From Allacma fusca (taxonomy: Eukaryota > Arthropoda > Collembola > Symphypleona > Sminthuridae), in contig OX359247.1 in NCBI GenBank assembly GCA_947179485.1, positions 45,791,131-45,855,130 on the forward strand: a DNA stretch of 64,000 bases, in the 5' to 3' direction. The notes below the pieces were generated by a model. It was not told the DNA's origin. It saw nothing but the letters and a program-made list of their open reading frames with translations, and did not search any database. The translations under genes and the position numbers were made by a program. Positions 38,167 through 49,777 of the stretch are shown piece by piece. Within the stretch, counting starts at the first letter, position 1. Each line of letters starts with the position of its first letter.

Positions 38167-39683
38167 ATGCTAGATTCTTTAATAAAAAATGTGCTTGTAG
38201 CGGCATGGGATTTGATAGGAAAACTGCAAAGTAAGGAGCAAAAATCGAGCTTAAATGGTACATAATTTATTAAATTTTGGCCCAAATATCTTTCCCAGCG
38301 TAGCTACACTACTCCCTCCTACGAGATGCAGGAATCCTTAAATGTCCCTTAAACAACGACTTACACTTCACACACATAATATTATAATAGCTCACTGATT
38401 AATACATGTGTAATTTCCATGGAACATTCTAAATATATTTAAAGCTTGCAAAATATTTCAGACATTACATCTTTGAATAATAAAGCTATGTTGCCCAAAA
38501 GATCGGAGCTCGTGGTCAATTTTGACGAGGTTGAGTCCAATCAACTCTTAATTATTTTTCCCTACCTTGGAGCGAAAAAGCGTGGTGTAGAACAATATTC
38601 CAGGTATTTCCTCAATCAACGCTTCGATGTCCTTGTATTGCCGTTCTCGTGGTACGACGCAATGTGGCCGGAATGTGGAGCACAGGTACAGAGCTAGTTA
38701 CTTTTAAAAGGAATTCATTTGTTAGGAATTTTAATTTTCTGAAATGGATTTACATCTTACAGATAATTGCAAAAGAAGTTGCTGAATTCTTAGTAGGAAA
38801 TGAACGGTATGAGAAAATAGTTGTGTATGCATTCTCTGGAGGTGCCTATGTGTGGGGGGAGGTATTAAATGTAATGAGCCAGGATGAAAGTAAATACGGC
38901 TTCGTCAGGAAAAGGATAATCGGGCAGGTTTTCGATAGCATAGCCGTTATGGGCATGGAGACATTGACCGTCAAGTTTCCAAAAGTTATTTTCCCCAAGA
39001 GTACATTTTTGCAACGTATTTTGGGAAAATATCTACGGTAAGAGTTTCCACTAATTAAATATTCTTCACTCACCTATTGAGCACAAGATATTTACCCTCC
39101 CCTGGGTGACGCCATGGAATATCGACAATGTCTTAAGTTGTAAAAATAATATTAAAAGTCCATTCTTCATTGTTAAAGATAGAGCACCCAGGGGAGGATA
39201 AATTATTGTTCTCATTGTACAGCATTAATTCTAACCGAAAATAATCTACCGTGAACCATAATGTTTTTACTGATTTGCTGAAGCTACCATACAACAGTCC
39301 TTTCTGAATACACGACTCAACACTACTTACAAAGTTTCGAGCAACTGAAACAATATGAAATGGTCGGTACCTCAATTCTTACGTTTGCCTCGAGGGATGA
39401 TAAAATTTCAACCCTGGATAGTATTTGTGATCTGGTGTATCATTGGCGGGCCAAAGGGGCATCAGTAAGCTTTTCTTGTAACATCAAATTTGTGGAACAT
39501 AGTATTGTTATTTCCTCAGATTTACACCTGACTATATATTTCCAGGTAGATTTGAAACTATGGGAAAAGTCCCCACATGTTCAACATCTCAAGTATCACA
39601 AAGATGAATACGAAGATTCTCTTATGAAGTATTTGTTAAACTTGAATGTAGTTCATTATCCTTCAAAATTCGGAAGGATGTGA
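38167..39683 (+). CDS. TMEM53/DUF829-like alpha/beta-hydrolase (tandem copy 2)
   Basis: Five exons: 38167-38257, 38462-38685, 38763-39037, 39284-39464 and 39546-39683 (909 bases, 302 aa), with all phases agreeing. An acceptor at TTTTACAG about 20 bases before the ATG implies a 5' UTR intron. Recognisable elements in order are LLIIFPYLGA, a central FDVLVLPFSWYDAMWP, the nucleophile-elbow region VVYAFSGGAYVWGEVL, TSILTFASRDD, and the C-terminal SPHVQHLKYHKDEYEDSL. These are the marks of DUF829/TMEM53 proteins, a serine-hydrolase-like alpha/beta fold found on nuclear or ER membranes, with unclear substrates. The last intron is 81 bases with no in-frame stop, so retaining it would simply add 27 residues. 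AATAAA lies at 39987. Confidence 0.88.
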
Positions 39684-39689
39684 ATGTGA

Positions 39690-40390
39690 CTATGAAAACG
39701 TTAGTTGGCAGTGATACTTGTACTGCACACCTTTTACTATAACCTATTAAGTTATTTCAACCCAACCACATCATTAACTGCAACTATCAGTAAACAAATA
39801 TAAACACGCATGTGTAGATATAAACATTGACGTCATCTATAAAAGCTAATGGAGGGATTGGAAAGAAAAGAAATATGTATCTACTATGTAGGTTTTATAA
39901 ACACTACAAGATTATATCGTTTGAAGAACTCCTGAACTCCTGTTTGAATATAATTGACGTATTTTTTTACCATAGTTGTACAAGTTAATAAAAAAATATT
40001 TTGAAATATGTATTATTAGTTTATGCAAATTCTGCTTCACGTTTCACTCTTGAAAAATTTGCTCGAGTAAATGTTTTTTTTAAATAAGATTAACAAAGGG
40101 AAAGTAAGCCGTGACGGCATATATTTTTTTGAAAGAAACAGAAATGAGATAGGTAAATAGGTAGGGTAAATGAGAATGCGTACACACTTCCGAGTTTAAG
40201 ATTTTAAATGTTGCCGAATTTACAAACCATCACACAATTTTTACTGTTCAGCAGCAAGTTAAGTCATACATTTTCAACTTTTAGGATGCAACACATTGCA
40301 GAAATTGAAGCACTTTCGAAAAGTAAGCAAATTTTTGTCTCTTTGCCTGTAAAAGTATAATAATATTAATAATAATAATATTATATAATA
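39690..40390. other. 3' region and intergenic, no gene seen
   Basis: This contains the 3' end of TMEM53-like copy 2 and a short AAT-type microsatellite near 40360-40400. Confidence 0.4.
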
Positions 40391-40396
40391 ATATAT

Positions 40397-41615
40397 TTAG
40401 GCTGGTAGGTAGGCAAAAATATCTGCCTACTTCTGGGTAGAAAGCAGAAAATATAAGCATATTTAAAGCTGCCAGATGCCTACTTTTTTAGTAGACTAGC
40501 TACTATTTGGGAAGGCAGTTTATTAAAAAATCATGGGTTCTACTAAATCTACTATTTGATTGAAAAGGCTTCTAAACTCCACTTTTTTACATTTGTCTAA
40601 AATAATTATTGTAAAATTATTCTGTGCTACGAAATGTGAGCACGATCAAGCCACACTAATCCGATATTTTAGAACTTGGTACCTGTAAATTGTCGAAATA
40701 TTAACGTCTTTCCATGTAAAAGTATCTAGGTCTATCATTTGAACTCAAATTCTGTCCATTGTTTTATTTCTGCAGCATACTGCAATAGAGCTTTAATGTG
40801 AAAAAAAATCCTAAAATGAAAATGAAGTGGAAATCACCATTAAATATTTTTATTGTATCCGTTAGTACTGAATAGTTAATTCCATTTAAACGTAAATACT
40901 CCGTGTGCTATTATTTGACCTGATAAAATTAAAATGGGAGGAGATTGTACTTTCAACGATGTTTTACCAAAAAAGCATCTAAAAGTAATTACTTCAGCAT
41001 CCCAGAATGTGATTGTGAGAATATGACAGTCCTAGTTGAGTACATACTTTCGCTTCCAGGTAAAATTCTTTCGACATTTGTTTTTTATAAAATTGTCTTG
41101 CTAGAATTATTTTTGTCAACACAAACAGGGTTCTGCTTTCTTTCAGCAACCAACGCTGTCACTGAGCGCGTATTCGCTTTTATCAATAAATGGTGGACGC
41201 AGATGAAATCTAAAATGTCCATGAAACTTCTGGAAGCAATGACAGCTGTAAAAGTTATTCCAGAATGAATTTGTGCATCATTTTATGATATGCTATTTGG
41301 TGACACAAATTCAACTTCTCAGACAAGTATTAATTTTTAATATTAACATACAGCAGAAGTACTTGCCAATAAGCAATACATCGTTATATTATTATAGTTA
41401 TTTTCAAAGAATGGTTATTAAATCGCTGTAACAAAATGCTAACGGTAGAATAGATAAATTGGTTTTATACAACGGAATAAATTTTGACATAAAATTAAAA
41501 AGCCTACTATTTTGCCTATTTGAATCTGGCAGCTTTAAGCATATTAGGCAATTAGGCAGGCAATAGAGATCGAAAATTTGCAGGGAAGGTTGTAGGGTAG
41601 GCAGTTTAGTTGCCC
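40397..41615. mobile_element. hAT relic, GTAGGC word family
   Basis: GTAGGC, GCCTAC and GGCAAAT words cluster at both ends. A 22-base segment (from AAGCATATTTAAAGCTG at 40455-40476) returns inverted at 41525-41545 with one base missing. The outer ends (TAGGCTGG... and ...CCCACGCT) match only loosely and I found no target duplication, so the borders are approximate. It contains hAT transposase remains at about 40945-41268, which links the word-based architecture to the hAT superfamily. Confidence 0.7.
40945..41268 (+). pseudogene. hAT transposase C-terminal (dimerisation domain) fragment
   Basis: Two segments, ending at 41059 and starting at 41147, join across an 87-bp GT-AG intron (CCAG/GTAAAA ... 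TTTCAG/CA). Together they read ILSLPATNAVTERVF followed by FINKWWTQMKSKMSMKLLEA. This is the conserved end of hAT transposases (LPxTNAxxERxFS, then a Lys-rich helix). The catalytic domain and BED finger are missing, so this is a relic. The coding strand agrees with the element's left-to-right orientation. Confidence 0.8.
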
Positions 41616-43393
41616 ACGCTTGGGTGGAAGTGAGGAACCCCAGAAATGTTTTATTCTACCGGAATAAAATATACGCATGTACAAGTTAGCAGTAGAGTAG
41701 AGCTTTTGAGTTTATAACCCAAGCATGGAATCCACTCATTGTCAGTTTTCATGGGAATTAAATTTCCAGTTCGATTCATCATTACTTTTATACTACATAC
41801 ATATGTCTCTCCATAGCGTGACTACGTTCTCATTTCTATTGCGTTTAATTACATTGGCCTTACAAACATAACAACAAAAGTTCACGGCAGGCATGTTGAC
41901 CTCACTTCTGTAGTCTCTACACTTCACACTTCAAACTTCTCCCTCAGTCTCATGTGGTTCACCATATCTCTGGAAATACCCAGGTGTCGGAGCACAGGCC
42001 AACGAATTCGGTCGATTTATAGTACACGTATAAATGACCTTATTCGCAAGAAGGAAAAAACCTAAAATCTAACTTTTTAACAAAATATTAATTAATGGAC
42101 AGTTTGTAACTCCAGAGCAGTCCTACTAAATTTAAATGTCTTTATTTGTTGAACGGCAACCGGGTATTGTTCCAGAAAAATTATGTGAAAAGTATCAAAT
42201 CAAAGCAAAGTATCGGGAGTCAACTGCGAGTTGAAGGGAAGGTTAATTTGCCTCCCATACGCGTACACACTCACACGCACATGTAAATTTTTGATTTGGC
42301 TCAAGGACGTCTTCTTAAGTATAGGCTATGGATGGGACCAAACGTGGACGAAGGAAAACCCCACCCTATACCCTTGTCTACGAATTGTCGATCCCTATTA
42401 CCTACTTACCTATAATAGAATTAATTTTTCCTACTTTCCTACCCTAGAAATATTCAAATGTTTTTTCCTGCTTACTCGCCTAAATAGGATTAATTGCATC
42501 CTAGTTTTACGGCCTACAAACAGGCACAAATTTGTCTAATTTTCATAAAAGAGAACTATTTACCTTGTATTACATCCTAAAAATTGGAAAGTTTTTGCTT
42601 AACTTTCTACATAATAGTTATAACTTGGTGAAAAATGGTTACTTTAACTACCTTTCTGTTTTAACCCGGAAGAGTGTATATATTATCGTTCACTCTGCCT
42701 ATTGGCCTACCTTCACAAAATTAACCTAAGCTAAGCTATTTGTATTGTCTATTTTAAACGTTACATTTTTAAATGACTATAGTCTATTTGCCTACCCTAC
42801 AGCCCTAAATCAAGGCAAATTTTTCAGCCTGCGTACATCCTAGCCTATTTGTAGGGTCTACTTGTAGGCTAGGCACCCATCATTGGATAGGACTACATGA
42901 TAATAATGTTCAGTTGTGCCACAATCCAAAGTCCTATCCCGTATTTATTTATGCGTTCTACAACTTTACCCTCAACAATTCGCGAAAGACCTACAAATTC
43001 AGTATCCACTCCAAGGTGTGAATGCAAACGCTGTGCGAGGATTCTTGACCAACGGAAATAACCTGGGCTGTATTGTATTCAGTGGAATGGACATTTCAGA
43101 ATAGAGCTAGAGCTTACATTCCAACTCGGTTCAAACTACAGCTCAGGTTCAACTTGCATTGCGGATTAGCAAAGTTTAACTCCATTACTTCCATAGAATC
43201 ATGTGAGTGATTCCACCCGCCGTGTATTCTAATGTAATTTTGAACCAGGATGAGTCACTGTACATCCGATCAATACCATATAGAATGGGAACTTACAAGC
43301 GAAATAAAATATTTCATTAAATTCTTCATTACCATCATTTGAATGTGTCTTTAATCTGTTACAGCTTCAAACCTGACGAAGTGTGTATATGCA
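41616..43393. other. intergenic with a CCTAC-rich repeat block
   Basis: Between about 42330 and 42880 the words CCTAC, CCTATT and TAGGC recur. Short flanking motifs (GATGGGACC and the approximate complement GGCACCCATC) suggest a degraded element of the same kind as its neighbours. I could not define inverted repeats or a target duplication. No gene seen in the remainder. Confidence 0.45.
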
Positions 43394-46373
43394 ATGGGAG
43401 AATCTTTAATTAGGAAAGCGGTCGTGTGGACGTGGAATTGGGTTGGAAAACTGCGAACTGCGAAATTGAAATCGAGTTTACAAGGTATTAGATACAGTTG
43501 AAGCTTAATTTAAAGATTTTCTATGCTCCAACTTTTTTAATTTAACGAGATTAATTGTGAAATCCTCTTGAGTAGTGTTACATAAGGGATGTGAACTACT
43601 TTCAAGCATTTTCAATCACCAAAGGTGAATACACAATAAAATTACATTTTTATGGCCCTTAAAATTTACAAATAACCAAATATCAATATCTGTAGTCAAA
43701 CTCTGTAAATTCGTGGGAACAGTTCCTCCTTTATCTGCTTCACAATTGCAGCTAGAGTTGAAGTAAGCTCGAGTCATTGTTCAACTCAGATAGTCATTAA
43801 AATGACGCAAAATTTACAAAATTCGAATAGTAAATACCATTATAACCAATATGATTTTTTCAGCCAATGGGGAAAGAACTCACATACTTCCATCGGCAGG
43901 AACTTGCAAGATGGGCACTGAATCCTTCAAACTTAGTTTTTAAAAGCCGAAAGGTGGTTCAAAAAAGGTCACGAAAGGTGGTTCAAAGATATCATTAAAA
44001 TTGACCTCAAATTTTGAAATCTCATATCTCCAAAAATAGGTTTCTCTGAAAAATCCTTTCAGATTCTTACTCGGCTCACCAAACTGACGCACAGTGTACA
44101 TATCTGTTTTTAGGTTAATGGTTTGAAAATGACATGAGCGTAAATCAAAACCAGTTCCTGTTGAAATCGCTGATACTCTTAATCATCCTTGTTTAAGTTT
44201 CGTTTTCCGGTGTTAGAGGGATATTATTAATTAGCGCTGTTATTTCATATAATTAATATCCCCTACAAAATTGCCTATTTTTTCCTTAAAAAAGCGCCTA
44301 CATTATCCCCAATAAAAAGGGAGTTCTTTCAACTCATATATTTTGCAGGAGATTTACTTTAGCGGTAATTACTGCACCCTAATTTAGTCCCTATATAGGA
44401 TATAGTAGGTGGACATCTTTGGTCATAATAAAATTCACATGGTTTCCCCCTTGTGAACGCTATACATAAGTGGACGTGTACAAGGTCTACCAATTCCCCA
44501 ATTTTCTAGAAAATTGGGTTATTTCATTCCAGAAGTTCCTCATTCTTTATTTTATTTTTTTGACGTAATTTATGTAAACATTTGAAGTATGCAAAAATGT
44601 GCCATTGGAAATCATAGTGTTTTGCATCGATTTGATGATAAACCTGTTACATTGTTTTACATTACAATTTGTTGTAGAACTTATATATTTTTGCATGTGC
44701 ATATTTAGCTCCTGTGTAACGTGACATGGAACTTTCTAAATATATTACACGGTTGAAAATATTTCAGACACTAGTACATCGAACGCAAAACGGACGACAT
44801 CTAATGGATTACAGCTCACTAAGAACTTTGATGGAATTGCATCCAATCAGCTCGTAATTATTTTTCCTTACCTTCAAGCAAAGAGAAAACATGTGGACAA
44901 AAACTATGCCCTATATTTCCTAAACCAACGTTTTGATGTACTCACAATGGGGTATCCATGGTTCGACGCAGTATGGCCGGAATATGGAGCAAAGGTACAG
45001 ATTTACTCATAAGAAATTCCCCACATTCTTTAATCGGGATAGTTTAATAATTTGATGGATTTGTACCTTGTAGGTAATTGCAAATGAAGTAGCTGAATTT
45101 TTAGCGGCAAAGGAACAGTATGAAAAAATAGTTGTGTATGGGTTCTCTGGAGGTGCCTATGTTTGGGGGGAAGTATTAGATGTCATGAGTCAGCATGAAA
45201 GTAAATACGGCCCTGTTGGAAAAAGAATAATCGGCCAGGTGTTCGATAGTATAACGGTCATGAGTATAGAGACGTTGACAGTCAAGTTTCCAAAAGTCAT
45301 TTTCCCTACGAGTACAATTTTACAACGTATTTTGGAAACGTATTTACGGTAAGAGTTTATAAAAATTAAATAATCATAATAATAAATATTAAATCATACG
45401 TGCCTTTGTAAACATAAATAATAAGAATTTGTAACATAATTGCGGTGTCTACATTTACTGATTGGTTACAGATATCATACAGCAGCACTGTCTGAGCACA
45501 CAACTCGGCACTACATGCAAAGTTTCGAACAATTAAAGAATAATCAAATGATCAGCACCCCAATACTCACTTTTGCCTATGTAAGGGGTAAATATCCTGC
45601 AGCCACCGTTGTCAATAATATGTAGTTTGAACTCTGGTAATTTTGATTTTGGTTTATTCAAACGACATGTTTCGAGTCAAATTTTCATCATCAGGTTTGA
45701 ATAATTAGTAATGGTGAAAAATAAGTGAGTGAGTAATTGTCCACAGCAGTGAGTTCTTCAGATAGAATGTGTACTCCCCCGTCAGAAAGCTAGAGCGTCA
45801 AGTGGCTGTCATACAGAACTCACAAACAAGGAGTTGGATACAAGACTCCGTCTCCAGTTCAAATGTAATCACAATGTTTTTAAGCACAGCCCCAGAATCA
45901 ATGGTGTTGTGTAACTTTTTGTAGTAATTTTTAGAATCTAAATTCGCAGCTACAACACCTTTTAAAAAGTCAAGCCATGCCAGTTAAATTGCCTTGTCTT
46001 CCAGAAGCAGCAATCCCCACTATCACTATCCACAGTCAGAGATCAGTTTAAAATGATTAAATATACTTCAATTATATTAATTATACTCCAAGGATGATAT
46101 AATTTCGGACGTGAATAGCATTTTTGACCTTGTTAATTATTGGCGGGCCAAAGGGACAACAGTAAGCGTTTCTTGTAGCAGCAAGTTCTTAAAACATAAT
46201 TTCGCAAGTTTTACATTCCAACTTTTGATTTACAGATAGATTTGAAACTTTGGGATAGCTCACCACATGTTCAACATATCAAGTACCACAAAGATGAATA
46301 CGAAGATGCTCTATTAAAATATTTGCTCAACCTGAATGTTGTACCTTACCCTTCGAAATTTCGTACATCGTAA
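43394..46373 (+). CDS. TMEM53/DUF829-like alpha/beta-hydrolase (tandem copy 3)
   Basis: Six exons: 43394-43484, 44768-44994, 45074-45348, 45472-45580, 46093-46161 and 46236-46373 (909 bases, 302 aa, phases consistent). The product aligns along its length with copy 2: MGESLIRKAVVWTWNWVGKL, LVIIFPYLQAKRKHVDKNYA, WFDAVWPEYGAK, VVYGFSGGAYVWGEVLDV, TPILTFAYDDIISDV, YWRAKGT and SSPHVQHIKYHKDEYEDALL. The GGAY motif after the putative nucleophile Ser is intact. Exon 4 of copy 2 is split here by a 512-bp intron (45581-46092), which looks like an insertion spliced out as a new intron. Intron 1 is also far longer (1.28 kb) than in copy 2. The paralogs presumably act on the same class of unknown substrate. 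Confidence 0.86.
45581..46092. other. paralog-specific intron, probable insertion
   Basis: Copy 2 reads GCC-TCG-AGG-GAT-GAT across this point. Copy 3 reads GCC, then about 500 bases of unrelated sequence, then TCC-AAG-GAT-GAT. The donor (TAT/GTAAGG) is supplied by the inserted sequence. The acceptor is the AAG of the old exon. The net effect on the protein is loss of two residues and gain of one Tyr. Confidence 0.7.
45655..45703 (-). ncRNA. hammerhead-ribozyme-like motif (probable Penelope-type remnant)
   Basis: Read on the minus strand, TATTCAAAC is followed by CTGATGA, 14 bases, GAAAC, AT, GTC and GTTTGAATA. The outer arms form a perfect 9-bp stem I. GAAAC with GTC gives the two-pair stem III with a 2-base loop that is known from ribozymes of Penelope-like retroelements, with a canonical GUC cleavage triplet. 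Stem II is weak: only GA/TC can pair and position 10.1/11.1 is a U-C mismatch. It may be degenerate. It lies in the paralog-specific intron of the third TMEM53-like gene. Confidence 0.5.
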
Positions 46374-47039
46374 AACATTAAACGGTATCTCTAACTATGC
46401 AGAATTGTGACAAATTTATTCTATACGTACTTCTACTTAAGTCATTTTGCACAGTTTCGTACGGAAATGTGTAGACGCGGGTAAATAAATACAATTAATT
46501 ATTTTATGTCTATATGTAATTATACGTATGCATGTAAGAGTTTTTTGATAACCGCTGGAATTTATTTGCTCGAACCAGGTTATGAAACTAACTTCTTGAT
46601 TTTTAGTCCGGCCAGCTGAACATGTCCAAAATGCTTGGTCATATGACCAGTTTTTGGAAACTTGAGCAGTCATTGAAAATTCCCTTTCGGGGGGCCCGTT
46701 GGGCATTTGGTTCAAAATCAGTTATAAAAACAGTTTTCTGAGCACAGAATTTGAATCACTAGCTTAGATTGCAGAATAATGACACTATTACATCTTTTTC
46801 AATGACAGAGAGGTATGTGTAAAGGTATTTTCTTACCCTCATGGTCACGATTTCCACCCCAAGTGACTCGAACTCAAATACGTATCATAAATATTGCATA
46901 ATAGCCTCCATTTTTCTTAAAAATTACGAAAACCTAAACAAATTTTTGATTATTCTATGAAACAAATTTTATTGGATTCAAAATGAGTTAATCGTCAGGT
47001 CATTTTATTGGCTGTTTTATATTCCCGGCCACAAAACTA
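46374..47039. other. intergenic, no gene seen
   Basis: 3' flank of TMEM53-like copy 3. A 92-codon open frame on the minus strand (46437-46715) has no recognisable domain. Confidence 0.35.
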
Positions 47040-47246
47040 CGTACCACCTCATAAAGAAACACTAGAATACATATGTTTTCCACCAACCGACCACCAAAAC
47101 CTACCACCAACCTACCACCAAAACATACCACCAATAACATACCCTACCAAAATTCCCTACAAGCATACCCTAATACCAACCCATCACCATAACCCTACCA
47201 CCCAATCCTACCACCAAACCCTACTACCATAACCTTATCACCAAAG
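47040..47246. repeat. CTACCACCAA minisatellite
   Basis: About 200 bases of imperfect CTACCACCAA / CCAACC repeats, almost free of G on the plus strand (very strong strand asymmetry). The hAT-like element at 47247 inserted into its right edge, duplicating CACCAAAG. Confidence 0.8.
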
Positions 47247-49769
47247 TAGTGCGGCCCTAGTCTAGTCCAACTGGACTAGGAAACTAGGGAATTGAATAGA
47301 ATAGCTTGGTTGTAGGAGCAAATTGAATAGACTAGACTTGAATAGCCTTGCTGCAAATTAAAACGGAATAGACTAAAATAGTCAGAATGTTAACATAGAG
47401 GGAATATACTAGAATTGACTAGTGCGGTAGCACTATTCCCTCGACTAAGTAGGATTGTGACCAGGGATGGGAAATTTACACAGACTACCTGCAGGATTGG
47501 ATTAACGGATTAAAGGGAAAACTTTTGATCACTTGGATTGGATTAACTGATTAAAGTGAAAACTTTCGATCACTTGGATTGGATTAACGGAATAAAGCGA
47601 AACATTCCGATCACTTGGATTGGATTAACGGATTAAAGGTAAAAATTCCGATCACTTGGATTGGATTAACGGATTAAAAGTAAAAATTCCGATCACCTGG
47701 ATTGGATTGACGGATTAAAGCAAAAAATTCCGATCACCTGGATTGGATTAATGGATTAAGGCAAAAATTTCTCGTCGCCTAGATTGGATTAAGGGATTGA
47801 GGGAAAAAAATCCAATCACTTGGATTGACGGGAAAACTCCAAACTTTACATTAGATTAAAGGTTTGATGAATAAAATGTACATTGGATTTCCAATAAAGA
47901 TGCAGATATTAAGGATTGATGAACAAAATCAAAAAATCTCTAATGGATTAGCACATCGGTAATTCATATTGGGATAATGTGTTGAAGCAAATATCCTAAT
48001 AGTTGGTTCAAATTACAAGGTTGGTACTATTTATTCAAAGACATTAGTAGGCAGTAAATTATTGTGGTTGGACAAGAACCAGGAATAGTCTGCTTAAAAT
48101 AGAAAGATATAGGTCAAATCGCATTTCCAACTTACATATTTATGATACACATTTAGTTTATTATATAAAACAGCTGAAATACTAGTAATCAAAATATGCA
48201 CATATTTGAGGCAAACTTAAAGAAAATTTGTTACTCTGGAATTAGTACAAAAAAGCTTAAAGCTCCTACTATGCTCCCAAGTTCTTTTCTCAGATTTATA
48301 TTTCTACAAACTAAAACGGCATGATTCCTGTTTAAAATCGCTAGCCTTGGAATTGTAACATGTCAACAAACACAAGCTACATGTTCATTATGGAACCGCT
48401 AGATGTTGAAAAACGTGAGCAAAATGTAGCAATGACATAGCAGGAGATATAATCCAATCCAAACTTCTGACAGCAGTGGATTTTGGGATTAGGATTGACC
48501 GAATAATTCACCAAGTTTTGGATTCGGATTGGGGATTAATTCGTCGCCATGTAAATAATTGGATTAAACTAATAGATTAAAATGAAAGCCTTGAACCGGG
48601 ATTGAGGATTAAGGATTATATTCAAGTTTCCCCAACACTTGGATTGGGATTGGGATTAATTATTTTTGAAAAATTTTGTAATCCGGGATTAATTTAATCC
48701 CGGATTAATAATCCATTCCCATCCCTGATTGTGACTATTGTGAGCCTTTAAACTGCACTATGGGCACAATCAAACATGACTAAAAGTTGCGTTTATCAAG
48801 TAGGAATCCGTTTTCCATTTTGTCAGTTCGGCCTACTTATGTCATGTATTTCAGAAACGTATTGCGGTGCTGTGCTATTTCTTTGTATATGAAAATTCTT
48901 CTCACACTTGCCATTTCATTAAATACTTAGTGTTTAGGCAATTTTAACCAAATTATCCTTTAAGTTTCATCAGTATCTCCTTACTTCCTTTGATTTAACC
49001 AGAACTTTAACGATAAACTAGATTTTCGTTATACGAACGGAGTTCGGGGATTTCAAACTGATGTGCTTCAGTAACAAAAGACAAGATTTTTGTTATTAAT
49101 ATCCCCCAAAACGGGAAGAAATTCTCCCACATTCGCGAAACGTATTTCACGTCGTCGCCAATCGCCATTAAAACCGCGTTAGCTTCTTTCACGCCAGCAG
49201 TAATTTTCAAAAAAAAGATCTGAACTTAACAATCCTCCGTCAAATTTTTCAAAACCAAAGACGAAAAAATTGAGTAATGCAGATTCCCAGCCACAGACTG
49301 ATGAACCAACCTTATCACGAAACAAGATGGTACTCCCAATACTTCAACGATTTCAAGCTCACCAAAAACTTCAGTTAAATATTCTAAGTTTACTTCCTTG
49401 AAAAACCAGACTCCGATTCAGAACGAGCAGCTTACAATTAGTGCTGTTTCCAATTCAGCTACCTGGGTAATAATGATACTTTAAGAGTGTACCTAACATG
49501 CGTGATGTAAGTTCCTTTCGATTTTTACATGGAAACTCAAAGAAACGTTTCTCAATGTTACATTCGTTGAAGCTGCTTATGTTTGTGGTGTATTATGAAT
49601 AGGTGAATAGACCTGGAATAGACTAGGATTTTTTTGACTTGGAGGGAATTGGAATAGACTAGAATAGCCAAGTCACCAGCAGATATGAATAGAATAGGAA
49701 TAGAATAGCACAGCTTGAGTACGTGGTGGACTAGAATTGACTAGACTAGAAAGTGAACGGGCAGCACTG
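47247..49769. mobile_element. hAT-like non-autonomous element, CTAGAATAG word family (host of a nested element)
   Basis: The left end is TAGTGCGGCCC and the right end complements to CAGTGCTGCCC. The duplication CACCAAAG is exact (47239-47246 and 49770-49777). Both ends are filled with CTAGTCTAG, GAATAGACTAG and similar words. At 47462-48727 it is interrupted by a GGATTAA-family element with its own exact duplication. Removing that element and one duplication leaves a host of 1249 bp. I saw no transposase in it. Confidence 0.92.
47462..48727. mobile_element. hAT-like non-autonomous element, GGATTAA word family, copy 2 (nested)
   Basis: 1266 bp, the same length as the copy at 28416-29681. It is nearly identical: by eye I noticed one substitution, near 47810. 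The 8-bp duplication is ATTGTGAC (47454-47461 and 48728-48735). It sits inside the CTAGAATAG-family element, so it moved later than its host. The near-identity of the two copies points to recent mobility. Confidence 0.94.
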
Positions 49770-49777
49770 CACCAAAG

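Noticed and set aside
42900-43110. 62-codon frame just before TMEM53-like copy 3, considered as an upstream exon
   Set aside because: It does not resemble the 5' part of the other copies and the ATG at 43394 already gives a full-length match.
49007-49210. 67-codon minus-strand frame inside the CTAGAATAG element, considered as a transposase remnant
   Set aside because: No hAT motif such as ERxFS or the catalytic blocks could be recognised.
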